Origin: Okapia johnstoni
Taxonomy: Eukaryota > Chordata > Mammalia > Artiodactyla > Giraffidae
NCBI GenBank assembly: GCA_024291935.2
Contig: CM044315.1
Span: 78,288,385-78,352,384 of the forward strand
Direction: 5' to 3'
Length of the DNA stretch: 64,000 bases
Numbering within the stretch: position 1 is the stretch's first letter; every line of letters begins with the position of its first letter. Of the stretch, positions 11,192 to 23,412 are shown piece after piece. Under the pieces are notes generated by a model, which was given only the letters and a program-made list of their open reading frames with translations, searched no databases and was not told where the DNA came from. A program made the translations under genes and the position numbers.

Positions 11192-12138
11192 ATTTTATGG
11201 AATGTACATATGAAATCACATTAACCCTTAGAAAGCGTATTCAGACCGAGGGGATCTTGAGCAGAAAGATATCCAAGGTCTCCTGTACTCGGGCTCACAC
11301 TACCTTCTTCAACAGGTAAGCCCTCCCTCTTTAACTTACTCAATTCCACCCATTCCATAAGAACCATGAGCTTGAATGTGGTTTTGTGTGAATTCTCTTT
11401 TATTCTTCCAAGCAGGACGAAAAAAATGAAACAGTTTTCAGACATTAGACAACAAGCAATGTAGGACAGTGATCACTTAAAGAGAAGGGAAACAAACAAG
11501 GTGAGTCCTACAACTGCCTGAGCTTACTACCTAGAAAGACATGCCCGCAACAGCACAGGGAGAAGATGGCCTGCACAGAACCTGGGGGTTGAAGAAACTT
11601 CCCTAAGAAAAAGAGCAGGTGGAATCACTCCGTGGTACTCAAACAGGGTTGGGAAGAGTTTGTGTTTCCACCAGACAGAGGGAGGAAACCTGGTTATTCA
11701 TGGGACATTAGCAAGGAAAAATTAGTCCCAAATGCTAACCTGGTCCTACCTAACAAAGCTTAAAAGCAATCCTTAAAAGATCAAATTATTTCCAAGTAAT
11801 TTAACTGTGTCCCAGAATAAGGCTCAAAAATAATACTGAGAGAAGCAAAAAAAAAAATCTGTCATACAAAGTCAGATTCAGTGATTGGTACATAATAAAA
11901 ATTACTAGGCATGGAAAAAAAGGAGAAAATATGACCCATGATGTGGTGGTTGGGTGGGGGCGGGGATGGAGAGTAGGAAATAACAGACCCAGAGATGGCA
12001 CACACTGAATTAGAAGAAAAATAAAAAAATCATTATAACTATATTCCATATTTAGTTGATAATGAATTATTTCAGCTTTTGTGTGTCTGAAAAGTCTTTG
12101 GTTTTTTTAATTAAAAAAATACTTTTTTTTTTCTTTTT

Positions 12139-12325
12139 AAAAATTTATTTATTTATTTTTAGCTGTGTGGATCTTCGTTGGGACACCCAAGATTCTCCCT
12201 AGTTGTGATGTGCGGGTTTAACTGCCATGCAGCAAGTGGGATCTTAGTTTCCCGACCAGGGATTGAACCCGCATCCCTTGCATTGGAGGTGGATTCTTAA
12301 CCACTGGACCAACAGGGAAGTCCCT
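12139..12325 (-). mobile_element. CHR-type SINE
   Basis: Tail 'tttatttatttatttttagctgtgtgg' and head 'aacagggaagtccct'; box-B-like region reads 'gggattgaacccgcatccc'. Confidence 0.85.
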
Positions 12326-12544
12326 ATATTTTCAGTGAGGCACAGGAAGTGTAAGCATATTAAGGAGAGATTATGGATGATACTTTTAAAAATCCAAATA
12401 GGACTTCCAAAGATTAAGAGTCTCAGATGAAAATTAAACAGAATGGCATTAACAGGAGATAAAGCACTGCAGAAGAAAGATTCGCGATCTTAGACACAGT
12501 GAGAAAAAAACTATGTAAAATGAAACAGAGAAAAGGGAACTTTT

Positions 12545-12806
12545 TTAATTTTTAAAAATTAATTTATTTATTTTAATTGGAGGCTAATTACTTTACAATA
12601 TTGTGGTTGTTTTTGCCATACATCAACAAGAATCAGTCACGGGTGTACATGTGTCCCCCTCATCCTGAACCCCCCTTCCACCTTCCTCCCCATTCCATTC
12701 CTCTGGGTTGTCCCAGAGCACCAGCTTTGAGTGCCCTGCTTCATGCATTGAACTTGCACTGGTCATCTGTTTTACATATGGTAATATACATGTTTCAGTG
12801 CCAGAT
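12545..12806 (-). mobile_element. Recent ruminant L1 3' end with 14-bp TSD
   Basis: Reverse complement of the ruminant L1 3' UTR ('gccatacatcaacaagaatca', 'gggtgtacatgtgtcccc', 'atgcattgaacttgcactgg'). Flanked by the direct repeat 'aaaagggaactttt' at 12531-12544 and 12807-12820, with the A tail adjoining the left copy. Confidence 0.9.
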
Positions 12807-13432
12807 AAAAGGGAACTTTTAAATGGAAAGAGCACCAGGTAGATGTGCAATAACTTCTGCCAACCACTGTGTCATTAGTCCCTGAAAGGGAGAGAGGGAG
12901 AAACAGAAAAAAATACTTGCGGAAATAACTGTTGAAAATTTTCCAAATTTGACAATTATAAACTCACAGATCCAACTGGCTCAATGAACCCCAAGCACAA
13001 GAAACACGAAGAAAAGTACCCAAAGCACATCACAATCAAATTACTTAAAACTGATGATAAAATCTTAAGAGCTGCCAGATAGAAAAATTACATAACACAA
13101 TAGAATAAAGATAACAATGACAACAGAACTTCTGCTTGGAAAAAGATGCAAGCCAGAAGACAGTGAAGAAATGTCTTAAAGCACTGAACCTAGAATTCAA
13201 TACCAAGTGAAAATATCTTTCAAAAAAAGGTAGTCCAAATAAACACTTTTCAGATACACAAAAGCTGAAATAATTCATATCAACAGATTTGCACTATAAT
13301 AAGTGTTAAAAAAAAAGTCCTTCAAGCAGAAGGAACATTATACTAGATGGAAATCTGTATCTACACAAAGAAAAGCACCAAAAATGATAAATATAAACCA
13401 ATTTTATTTTTTTATTTTTAAAATCTCTTCTT

Positions 13433-13563
13433 GAGACTTCCCTGGCAGTCCAGTGGTTAGGATTCTGCGCTTCTACTGCAAGAGGCACAGGTTCAATCCC
13501 TGGTTGAGAAACTAAGATTCCCAAAAGCCTCTGAGCACAGCCTAAAAACAAACAAAAAAACCC
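13433..13563 (+). mobile_element. CHR-type SINE
   Basis: 'gagacttccctggcagtccag' head, 'ggttcaatccctggttgag' box B, A-rich tail. Confidence 0.85.
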
Positions 13564-13620
13564 AAATCTCTTCTTGAATCTTAATGGAAACACAATAATT
13601 TACTATGGGGTTTACAACAT

Positions 13621-14134
13621 TGTTGTTCATTGCTGTTGTTCAGTTCCTCAGCTGTGTCCAACTCTTTGTGACCCCATGGACTATAGCACGCCAGGCTTCC
13701 CTGTCCTTCACTATCTCCTAGAGTTGCTCAAACTCATGTCCATTGAGTCAGTGATGCCATACAACCATCTCATTCTCTGTCACCCCTTTCTCCTCCTGCC
13801 TTCAATCTTTCCGGGCATCAGGGTCTTCTCTGATGAGTTGGCTTTTTGCATCAGGTGGCCAAAGTACTGGAGCTTTAGCTTTAGCATCAGTCCTTCCAAT
13901 AAGTATTCAGGGTTGATTTTCTTTAGGACTGACTGGTTTGATCTCCTTGCAGTCCAAGGGACTCTCAAGAGTCTTCTCCAGCACCACAATTCAAAAGCAT
14001 TAATTCTTTAGTGTTCAGTCTTCTTTATGGTCCAACTCTCACATCCATACATGACTACTGGAAAAACCATAGCTTTGAGTATTTGGACCTTTGTCAACAA
14101 AGTGATGTCTCTGCTTTTTAATATGCTGTCTAGG
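13621..14134 (-). mobile_element. BovB 3' fragment with 9-bp TSD
   Basis: Reverse complement of the BovB 3' ~510 bp, older lineage. Direct repeats 'ttacaacat' at 13612-13620 and 14135-14143 flank it. With the plus-strand copy at 14348 it forms a tail-out inverted pair separated by ~213 bp. Confidence 0.9.
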
Positions 14135-14347
14135 TTACAACATATGTAGATATAAAATGCATGCAAGACAACCATAACAGCAAGGCTGGGAGGGGAGAAT
14201 GGAAGTATACTACTGTTAGGCTCTTACATTAAGTATGAAGTGGTATAATACTACCTTAAGATAAACTAGAAGTTAAAATTTTACATTTTAAACACCAATG
14301 AAAGTAGTGCAAAAGAAAAATAAAGTATAGAAGTTGGGCTCCTAAAA

Positions 14348-14931
14348 TTTCTTGGGCTCCAAAATCACTGCAGATGGTGACTGCAGCTATGAAATTAAAA
14401 GACGCTTGCTCTTTGGAAGAAAAACAATGACAAACCTAGATAGCATATTAAAAAGCAGAGACACTACTTTGCCAACAAAGGTCGTATAGTCAAAGTTATG
14501 TTTTTTTTTTATCAGGAGCCAAGTATGGATGTGAGAGTTGGACCATAAAGAAAGCTGAGCACTGAAGAATTGATGCTTTTGAGCTGTGGTGTTGGAGAAG
14601 ACTCTTGAGAGTCCCTTGGACTGCAAGGAGATCAAACCAGTCAATCCTAAAGGAAATCAGTCCTGAATATTCGTTGGAAGGACTGATGCTGAAGCTCCAA
14701 AACTTTGGCCACTTGATGCAAAGAACTGACTCACTGGAAAAGACCCTGATGCAGGGAAAGGCTGAAGGCAGGAGGAGAAGGGGACGACAGAGGATGGCAT
14801 CACTGACTTGATGAACATGAGTTTGAGCAAGCTCCAGGAGGTGGTGATGGACAGGGAAGCCTGGCATGCTGCAGTCCATGGGGTTGCAAAGAGTCAGACA
14901 TGACTAAGCAACTGAACTAAACTGAACTGAT
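14348..14931 (+). mobile_element. BovB 3' fragment, older lineage
   Basis: Plus-strand BovB from the 'cttgggctccaaaatcactg' segment to 'actgaactaaactgaactga'. The frame is broken; only 14605-14811 remains open, including the [11 protein letters not shown] motif. The 3' end carries 'taaaggaaataaaggaaataaaa' repeats. Confidence 0.9.
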
Positions 14932-14954
14932 AAAGGAAATAAAGGAAATAAAAT

Positions 14955-15171
14955 GGACTCACAGTAGCTCAGTCAGTAAAGAATCTGCCTGCAGTGCAAG
15001 AGACGCGGGTTGAATCCCTGGGTTGGGAAGATCCCCTGGGGAAGGAAATGGTAACCCATTCCAGTATCCTTGCCTGGAAAATCTCACAAACAGAGGAGCC
15101 TGGTGGGCTGCAGTCCATGGGGTCACAAAGAGTCGGGCACGACTGAGAGACTAACACTTAACTTACTTACT
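14955..15171 (+). mobile_element. Bov-tA SINE
   Basis: Degenerate tRNA head ('cagtagctcagtcagtaaag'), box-B-like 'gggttgaatccctgggttgg' and Bov-A body to 'gggcacgactgagagac'. Lies immediately 3' of a BovB tail. Confidence 0.88.
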
Positions 15172-15750
15172 TGAAGGAAGGCAGAAAAAGAATAAGTATA
15201 ACTGGGCCAAACAGAAAGCGATAAGCAAGAGGATAGATTTAAATCCAATTATATTAATAATATAAAATTCAGATGTTCTAAATATATGTTCAACTAAAAC
15301 AAAGATTGATAGATTGGATAAAAGAGCAGGACCCAACCAAATGCTGTTTATTACCTGTGACAGCCAAAAACCTAGAAATCACCTTAAGTGTTCACTAACA
15401 GATAAACAAATCATAATATATCCATACAATGGACTATTACTCAGCAATAAAAAGGTATGAGCTATTGATACACACAATAAATGAATCTCAAAATAATTAT
15501 GCTGAAATCAAGAAGCCAGACATAAAAGAGGACATACTGAACAATTCCATTTACATAAAATTCAAGAAAACATTAACCTATAGGGACAGACAACAGATAA
15601 CAGGTTTCCTGACCAGAGGCAGGGGACATATTATAACGAGGCATAAGGACATCTGGGAGCTGTAGATATGTTTATTGTCTTGAATATTTATTGTACAAAT
15701 GGTTTCAGAGACGCATACATATATCAAGATCCATCAAACTGCACCATTCA

Positions 15751-16014
15751 TTTGTATTTATTATTTATTTGGCTACATTGGGTCTTAGTTGGGGCACGCG
15801 GGATCTTACTTGCATTATGTGGGATCTTTCACTGAGGTGCACAGGCTCTCTAATTGTGGCACACAGGCTCCAGAGCACGCAAGCTCAGTAGTTGTGGTGC
15901 ACGGGCTTAGTTGTTCCGTGGCATGTAGGATCTTAGTTCCCATAACAGGGGTCAAACCCATGTCCCCTACACTACAAGGTGGATTCTCAACCAGTGGTTC
16001 ACCAGGGAAGTCTC
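15751..16014 (-). mobile_element. CHR-type SINE, long form
   Basis: 'tttatttggctacattgggtc' through 'accagggaagtctc'; interrupts the 3' UTR of the HAL1/L1M host. Confidence 0.85.
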
Positions 16015-16093
16015 AAATTGTACATTTTAAATATGTACAGCCTATTATATTTCAACCACACTTCAATAAAGCTATACATTTTTTAATGTAAAT

Positions 16094-16664
16094 AATATCA
16101 AAGTCACTTTTCTGCTTAAAATTCTATCTGTCTCACTGAGAGTAAAAGTCAATGTTCTTACAATGGCCGACAAGCTGTACGTGGCCTGGATCTCCATTAC
16201 CCTTGTGCTATCCCTCTCCATGTCCCTCGTGCTCACTCTACTTCAGCCACATGGGCCTCCTCACTTCTCTTAGAACATGCCAAGTGTACCACTGCCTCAG
16301 GGCTTTCCCAAAGGAGGCTTCCTTTGCCTGTTTCCCTCATGACTTGCTTCCTCCTCTTTCAAGTCTTTGCTCAAGTACAGTCTTCTGAATGGATTTTCCT
16401 TTGACCATTCTATTTAAAATGGTAACACCCACCCTCCTAAAGACTCTTCTCCTCCTTTCCTGATTTATTTTCCTCAATAGCACTTGCTATTATCTAACAT
16501 ACTATGCATTTCACATTCATTCTGTTTGCTGTCTTAGAATCTTAAGCTCTATGAGATCAGGGTCTGCACAGGCTTTGTTTACTGCTACATTCCGCAGTGC
16601 TCAGAACTCTGCCTGGCACATGGCAGACTCTCAATAAATCTGTTAAGCGGATGAATGGATGAGT
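16094..16664 (+). mobile_element. L2 LINE 3' end
   Basis: Near-complete L2 3' region: 'ttacaatggccgacaagctg', 'tgctcactctacttcagcc', 'caagtctttgctcaag' and the terminal 'tggcacatggcagactctcaataaat'. Confidence 0.8.
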
Positions 16665-17731
16665 ATAAGTTGTTACAAGAATTACAATAAAAGAGGACAC
16701 TTGTACAGCTGACATGTGTAAGGTATATCCAACTATGTCCAAACTTCTCTTGTACGAAAACAAAGATCTCTTGAAATGGCAGGGACAGATAACTGATTCT
16801 CATTTCATTTGTCATGGTCTTATTAAAATTTGAATTAGATTCAAAACACTAAAGATCACATTTCTAGGCCACACGCCTTTTTATGAAGGTACATATAATC
16901 TCACTTGGCAAATCTGCAGCAGCTGCCAGGGGAAAAAAAGGTCAGACACCCTGGTACGGATGTCATGACTCAGCTGAGATCCAAAGCAAGAACTGCCTAA
17001 TTTTTCCATTTCAACAACCACTGGCCACTTCCCCAGGATCCTAGAAGATAAAGGGCGGGTCTTCATTTTTCCATTCCAGAAGATTAAGGTACCAGATGTT
17101 TACAGAGTCAGCCACACCAACTCTCAGCTGATGGAAGGTAACCTGGAAGTCCCTGAGCTAATGCTCTGCTGCCCATTGCAAGGACTGGGTTAAACCAGAC
17201 TGCTGCCCACTACCATGCCAGTCACTTGGTCTCTCAGAGCAAGGTCTGGTACTTCATCTTACTCTCGCTTCACCATGGTCACCCCACCATGGACAGTGGG
17301 AGCAAGTACTAAGGCACTCTGTGCAAGCTCTGTGAAACTGCTGAACTGTGACCATATTTGTACAGTTCCCAGCCTTCAAAAATCCCTTCCCTCAGCAACT
17401 AGCAGGTACTCAAATCAAATATTTAGGAAGTCTGTTTTCCAGTTTGAAGGAATATACAGTACAGGGTAGGATACATGGTTGCAGACCCCTCAGGGCCTCT
17501 AATCTCCAGCCCCTCAGTTCCAGAAGTCCGGCTGCTGCTAGGGATCTAAGTACTCGGTAATGAATTGACTAGTACATGGCTATTTCCTTTCTGAATTAAG
17601 AGGGTGAAAAAGACCACTTCTGCTTCATTAACTGTGATCAGTAAAATAGACAAGAATCTGGAAACATTTAAGGTCATGCACTTCCAGGCGCTATTTCAGG
17701 ATAACAACTAGGATGATGTCCCTGTAAAGAC
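16665..17731. other. Unique intronic sequence
   Basis: No family recognised. Open frames on both strands are under 85 codons and lack splice context or family resemblance. Confidence 0.45.
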
Positions 17732-17742
17732 TGAGAAGCTAG

Positions 17743-17936
17743 TAAAGTAAAAGTCTCCCAGTTGTGTCCAACTCTTTGCGACCCCATGGACTATACAGTC
17801 CATGGAATTCTCCAGGCCAGAATACTAGAGTGGGTAGCTGCTCCCTTCTCCAGTTTATCTTCCCAGCCCAGGGATCAAACCCAGGTCTCCCGCATTGCAG
17901 GCGGATTCTTTACCAGCTGAGCTACCAGGCAAGTCC
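17743..17936 (-). mobile_element. Bov-tA SINE with imperfect 11-bp TSD
   Basis: Reverse complement: Bov-A body 'gttgtgtccaactctttgcg', tRNA part 'aggtctcccgcattgcagg', head 'ctaccaggcaagtcc'. Flanks 'tgagaagctag' (17732-17742) and 'tgagtagctag' (17937-17947) differ at one base. Confidence 0.88.
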
Positions 17937-17964
17937 TGAGTAGCTAGAGCGGGAGAATATGCAT

Positions 17965-18320
17965 GTTCTCTCAGTCAACAAAGAGTGCTGCTTGGAGATA
18001 AATCCACTATTTGTCTTCTGCCTGGATTATTTCAACAGCCTCCTAACTAGTCTCTCTAATTTACTCCTGTCTCCTATTTCCAGTCTGTTCTCAACACAAG
18101 CAGCCACTGTGATCCTTTTAAAACATACATCAGAAGATTTCACTCATTTGCCCAAAACCTTGCAAAGGCTGCTAACTTCACATGGAGACACCAAGCTACT
18201 TGGACCACTGCACCAACTGTTCCCTCCACTTGGAATGCCCTTCCTCCACCTATACCATGGCACATACCCCTTACCTCCTCCAATGTCACCTTCCACATTT
18301 CCCTGTGCAACACTGTGACC
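17965..18320 (+). mobile_element. L2 LINE fragment
   Basis: 'tcaacagcctcctaactagtctc', 'cagccactgtgatccttttaa' and 'tggaatgcccttcctccacc' are L2 3'-region landmarks. Confidence 0.7.
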
Positions 18321-18639
18321 TGCCCCAAGAATCCCCGTTATTCTATCTTTTGGGGGGATGGCAGCTCTACTTGGATTAATATTTTTTAACTCCTACTCTA
18401 CTGGTTTGGAAATTATGCATTTTTTAAACACAGTTATTGTTACTAAACTTTTAACGGCATTCTTGTCTTAACAAGAGTCTAAGTCTTACGTCTAAGGATA
18501 GCTGGCATCTCAACCCTCCCTTCTGAACAAAATTAGGTCTTAACAAAGTTCTCCTTGCCCCTTCTAATATACATGTTATTTGGTCCAGTGCTTCAGATCT
18601 ATTTTGCTTTTACAATACCAAATTAGTAATTACTGTTTC
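18321..18639. other. Unclassified sequence
   Basis: Nothing recognised. Confidence 0.4.
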
Positions 18640-20450
18640 ATACAGTAACTGCTTGCATTGATTTACTCATATTTCTTATTTCTTTGGTCAGCATTCCCTC
18701 CTGGATCTCGTAACTTTCTTCTTTCTTTCTTCTTTTCTTAGCAATTATTTCACTGAAAATCTGATACTGATAAACCTCAGTTTCATTGTCTGTCTGAAGA
18801 TGGCTTTAGTTTTCTCAATGACTCCCACAAGTATGGAATTCTACAACCTCTTGTAAAGAGTACCTTTTTTCTCAATACCTTAAAGACAGTCCATTGTCTT
18901 ATGGCTCCTGTTATTGCTGCTGAGAAGCTTGCTCTCAGGATTGTTGTTCCTTTGTAGTTAATTTTTCTTTTATCTCTGGCTGGTTTTCTTTTAAACCACA
19001 ATTTTTTTAGATATAATTCACATCTCACAGCTTCCCTGGTGGCTCAGCTGATAAAGAATCCGCCTGCAATGCAGGAGATCTGTTTTGATCCCTGGGTTGG
19101 GAAGATTCCCTGGAGAAGGGAACAGCTACCAACTCCAGTATTCTCATCTAGAGAATTCCAGGGACTATATATAGTCCATGGGGGTTGCACAAAGTCGGAC
19201 ATGACTGAGTGACTTTCACTTACTTACTTACACGTATCACAGAATTCAACCTTTCAAAGTGTACAATTCAGTGGTTTTTAATACACTCACAAGTGTGCAA
19301 CCACCACTGCTAATTCCAGAACATTCTCATTATCCCAAAAGAACCCCTGTACCATAAAGCAGTCACTCTCCATTCCCGTCTTTCCTGTCCTTCTTCCCAG
19401 GCAACCACCAAAGAACTTCTGTCTCTATGGATCCCACCTGTTCTAGATATTTCACATGAATGGAATCATATGTCATGTGGCCTTGACTCTGGCTTCTTCT
19501 ATGTAGCACGTTTCATCCACAATGAAGAATTTGTCGGTTCTTCATTTCTTTTTATGGCTAAATAATACTCTATTGTGTGAAGAATATACAAACATTTTAT
19601 TCATCCATTCATAAACTGATGGACACTTGGGTGGTTTCTACTTTTTAGCTATTTTAAATGATGTTGTTATGAATAGCTGTGTGTTTGTGTGTACATTATG
19701 TTTTCAATTTCCTTAGGTAAATGTCTTTGCTGAAATCATTCACAGAAGCTCCTTTAGCTTTTGTGAATTCTTAAGGGTTCTCTAGTTCTTGTGAGACCTC
19801 TGTTTTTGGTTCTGAAATTTTACTGCAGTGTATCTAGATGATTTATTTCTAGAGATTTATTTCTACCTTTTGTGCTCCATGATGTTGTTTTGCTTTCTAA
19901 TCAATTCTGGTCTTGGTCACTATCTCTAAATACTGCCTTTTCCCCATTTCTCTATTTTCTATATTGGACCCTGTTATTGTATCCTCCATATTTCTTAGCT
20001 CTCATTCATATTTTACACCTTTTCCATCTTTAGATAAAATTTTTCTAGCTTTGTCTACAGCTCTACTATATAACCTGACTACTGAGTTTTCAAATTCAAT
20101 GTTGCAACGTATTTAATTCCTTAAATTCTAATTGGCATTTTTTGGAAATATGTCTGATCTTTTAAAATTAAACATTTTTTGTTCTCTCATTTTTATCTCC
20201 ATTTACATTTTTATTCACTTTAAATTACTTATTTTATGGTTTTTATTCATAATGCTACTTTTAAGTTCACAGGGATCTAATCTTACTGTTCCTTTTTTCT
20301 ATTCGTTTTCACTTATGGTGGACTGCTTCCTTGCACAGTCTATCATTTTGTGCTATAAACTCACCATTAGTGTGGCTTCATGGGAATATTGTGCTACCTG
20401 ATTTGAAGGTATGTCTTTAAAATCTCTTTGAATTTGTTTTGGACATATCT
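18640..20450 (-). mobile_element. Old L1M/HAL1 block
   Basis: T-rich on the plus strand. 18640-18990 and 19745-20450 resemble the reverse complement of HAL1/L1M body sequence ('gctgctgagaagcttgctctcagg', 'gaaattttactgcagtgtatct'). 19005-19030 and 19243-19740 resemble an L1MC/ME 3' UTR ('aagtgtacaattcagtgg', 'atatttcacatgaatggaatcatatgtcat'-like). A Bov-tA interrupts it. May be two elements. Confidence 0.55.
19031..19230 (+). mobile_element. Bov-tA SINE with imperfect 12-bp TSD
   Basis: 'cttccctggtggctcagctg' head through 'cggacatgactgagtgac'. Flanks 'cacatctcacag' (19019-19030) and 'cacgtatcacag' (19231-19242) mark the insertion into the L1M 3' UTR. Confidence 0.9.
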
Positions 20451-20944
20451 GTCAGAGCTCTTTACAACCTAGAATCAGCTCTTAAGACTAAACATATGGT
20501 ATAAACTCTAGGTCCCAAATTCAGTTAAATAAAGGTTTATAGTTTAAAATTCTCAAAGAGACTTTTTCTTCTTTCTTATTAAGAACCTATTTAAAACCCA
20601 GATGTGATTAAAGAACTTCATTTCATCTCTCCATGTCAGTGGACAAAATTTTTCCCAGTCCATTCCTACACTGAGGGTAAAGCCCTTTGAAGAGTTCTAA
20701 TTATACATGGGGTCTTAATTTTACCCTAACTTAGGGTCTCCCTATCCTAAACAAGCCCAAGGCCTCATCCTCTTTCCCCTAAAAGATATCAGGACTAATA
20801 TAATACAACATAGCTTCCTCCCTGGCCCTGTTTCTTGGAAGTTCCAACACTGGTTTCCAATGTTAGGTGTTGTTTTCACTCCTAGATTTAGGTCTCTTGG
20901 GATTTTCCTCACATTCTACTGAATTTAGCTATGCGTTTAAAACA
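20451..20944. other. Unclassified sequence
   Basis: Nothing recognised. Confidence 0.4.
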
Positions 20945-21085
20945 ATAATCATAATAGCTAGTATTTATTAAGTGCTAACTGGGCACTGTTGAAAGCACTG
21001 TATGTAGTATCTCACACCCTATGAAGTAGGTACTACTATAACCCTATTTATACAGATAAGGAACTTGAAACACAGAGATATTATT
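20945..21085 (-). mobile_element. MIR fragment
   Basis: 'atagctagtatttattaagtgc', 'ccctatgaagtaggtactac' and 'cagataaggaacttgaaac' are the reverse complement of MIR core and 3' sequence. Confidence 0.75.
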
Positions 21086-21818
21086 GTTTGGATGACTAAT
21101 GGATGGGAGAGAACAGTCCTATAATGCATTCTTAGAGCAGTGCATTTCTTGGTGATCAAAGGAAAGCAGCCAATGAGACTAGAGATATTTTTCCTTTGAA
21201 TGAAGTACACTTCTACTACAAATATGGGCCTTGGTAAAATGAAGTTGTCTTGCATTATCCCTGATTACACAGAATCTGGGAAGTTGTGGTATATTTGGTT
21301 TGCCTTTATTAGCTCCCATGCTCTCAGATTTCTTTGAAAGTACCAAATAAGAAGCCCACTTCAAGGTTACATTTCCAGATCAGTTTCTTTGAGAGTTAGT
21401 GGTTAAAGGGAAACACAAAATATCTTGCAGTCACTCCATATATTTGTTCAATATCCAGGTTAAACCCTGAATTAGTAACAACCCTTCTTTCCTGCCTCCT
21501 CCCTCAATAAATGGCCCAGCTGTCTGGCCTGCACCCAAGTTTCCGTAATAGAGAAGATCAGAACACAGTTCTGTTTCTATGAGGCAGCCATGGATACAGT
21601 GGCCACTCTTAGAGCCGAGCCACAACTTTCAGTAATCAAACCTCAATATCCCAGTCATTTTTAGTGATAATTAATTGCAAGGTTCTGGGCCAAATGCTGG
21701 AATGAATGTAATCAAACCCTGGCCTTCAGAGGCTTGCAGCTAAAGAAAAGTAGATATGTGAAGGAAAAGAGCTCAGGCAACATTTACTGAACATAGGTGC
21801 CTTTTAAAAAAAGAATCT
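21086..21818. other. Mostly unique intronic sequence
   Basis: A weak L2-end-like stretch near 21655-21755; otherwise nothing recognised. Confidence 0.4.
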
Positions 21819-21893
21819 GGGACTTTGCTGGTGATACAGTGGACAAGAATCCTCCTGGCAATACAGGGGACATGGGTTTTATCCCAGACAAAG
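21819..21893 (+). mobile_element. CHR/Bov-tA tRNA-like head, truncated
   Basis: 'gggactttgctggtgatacag' to 'catgggttttatcccag': only the tRNA-derived head of a SINE remains. Confidence 0.65.
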
Positions 21894-22714
21894 ATAATTA
21901 TAACATGATACCACTTATAAGAGGTATCTTTAATAAAAAGAATCTGGGTGCCTATGCGCTAATAAAATGAAGCATATGACTAAGAGGAAGGCAGAAAATC
22001 AGGGGAATGTATCAGACTCCACAGTGGAAAGAGGTACTGGTAATACCACGATGCCAACTATGCAAGAATACTAGAGAACAGTCAGCCTAGACTGGAGCAG
22101 ATGAGAGGGTTCTAGGAGTGATGATGCAGAGGGAAAGGTGAGAGGGAGGATTAGATCATCTAGTGTAACCTACTGCATTTTACACTTCTGATGGAAAATT
22201 CAGGGATGAGCAAATGAATTCTGCATAAAATATAAAGAAATACAAAAGTGAGGTAATTATTACCCTCAAGAAAACAAAAAGTTGTAAAATAAACATAATC
22301 ACAGCATACAATGATTCAACTGGGATAACAGTTATGAAGTGATAATTGAATTGATTATAGATGAAATTATTTCTTTGGTTTTTTTCTTTCTTTGTTTTTA
22401 GATGAAATAATTTAAAGTGCTTACTTTTGAGAAGCAAAAATCAAGGATCGTTAAGAGTGGGATAAGAGAATATCTAGTTTTCTCTTATAACCTTTAAAGA
22501 AGTCAATGGCTTTTGAAATTAGGTCCATATATTACTTCAACAAAATAAAAATTAAATTTAAAATGATGGTGGTTTACACATATGTAAAGTGAAGAAGAAA
22601 GAAATAGTTGGGGTAGAAAAGAAATTTGCAGCAACCAGTAATGTAATCACAATAATTATGCTGCATTTTAATTGGTACAACCATGGTTCTATTCTAAGTT
22701 GTCAGTTTAAAGGA
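21894..22714. other. Unclassified AT-rich sequence
   Basis: Nothing recognised on either strand. Confidence 0.4.
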
Positions 22715-23130
22715 AACTAGCAAGTGATCATCTCACACCTCTGCTCAAAATTCTCTGACAACTGTCACAGTTAAATAAATAAATACCTAAATTAGTCATT
22801 AGCATGCCATTCACTGCCCTTCATAATATGGCCAGCCCCCTGCCGATCTGTTCTACTCATCATCACCTCCCTACAAATCCACCCTCTAGATGGTCTACAC
22901 CGCAATACTAAACAAGCCCATGCCGTTATGTCTCCACTCCCATGCGTATCTATTGCTTCTCCTTCTACCCTTGTTTCAAAAGTCTACCTGACAAGTATAT
23001 GTTAATTATTCTCTTTCCAACTCAAGAAACTTCCTTCTCTCTTAAGCCCTTATTGAGTTCTCCAGGGCAGAATTAAAGACTGGTTTCCATACACTGGCAC
23101 TGAAGTTTATATAACCTTCCATTACAGAAT
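22715..23130 (+). mobile_element. L2 LINE fragment
   Basis: 'cacctctgctcaaaattctc', 'cttcataatatggccagccc' and the downstream gene-body-like words are typical of the L2 3' region; strongly diverged. Confidence 0.6.
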
Positions 23131-23178
23131 TTATTGTGCATCACCACATGACTCCCACCACAAGCCAGGCAGCTCTCT

Positions 23179-23180
23179 AC

Positions 23181-23214
<34 letters not shown>

Positions 23215-23222
23215 GCTGCTGC
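23179..23222. repeat. (CTG)n microsatellite, interrupted
   Basis: Fourteen triplets, CTG throughout except one CTA. Belongs to the Bov-A2 tail; likely length-polymorphic. Confidence 0.9.
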
Positions 23223-23412
23223 CAAGTCACTTCAGTCGTGTCCGACTCTGTGCGACCCCATAGACGGCAGCCCACCAGGCTCCCCCATCCCCAGGATTCT
23301 CCAGGCAAGAACACTGGAGTGGGTTGCCATTTCCTTCTCCAATGCATGAAAGTGAAAAGTGAAAGTGAAGTCGTTCAGTCGTGTCTGACTCTTCACGACC
23401 CCATTGACTGCA
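23179..23412 (-). mobile_element. Bov-A2 SINE with CTG-rich head microsatellite
   Basis: Reverse complement of the Bov-A dimer; the second monomer is shortened. The tail side carries a CTG/CTA triplet array (23179-23222), as is usual for Bov-A2. 'ctctctac' occurs at 23172-23179 and again just after the element, a probable TSD. Confidence 0.9.

Larger units (their letters stand above)
11440..16085 (+). mobile_element. HAL1/L1M-age LINE, nested host of seven insertions
   Basis: Segments of one old LINE can be followed left to right: an ORF1-type region (11440-12130, 12326-12530), a body region (12820-13432, 13564-13620, 14144-14347, 15172-15750) and a 3' end (16015-16085 with 'caataaagctatac'). 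The gaps are filled by CHR, L1, CHR, BovB(-), BovB(+), Bov-tA and CHR insertions. No open frame remains. HAL1 versus L1M naming is uncertain. Confidence 0.6.

Noticed and set aside
17215..17560. Overlapping 70-84-codon frames in unique sequence
   Set aside because: No splice context or recognised protein family.
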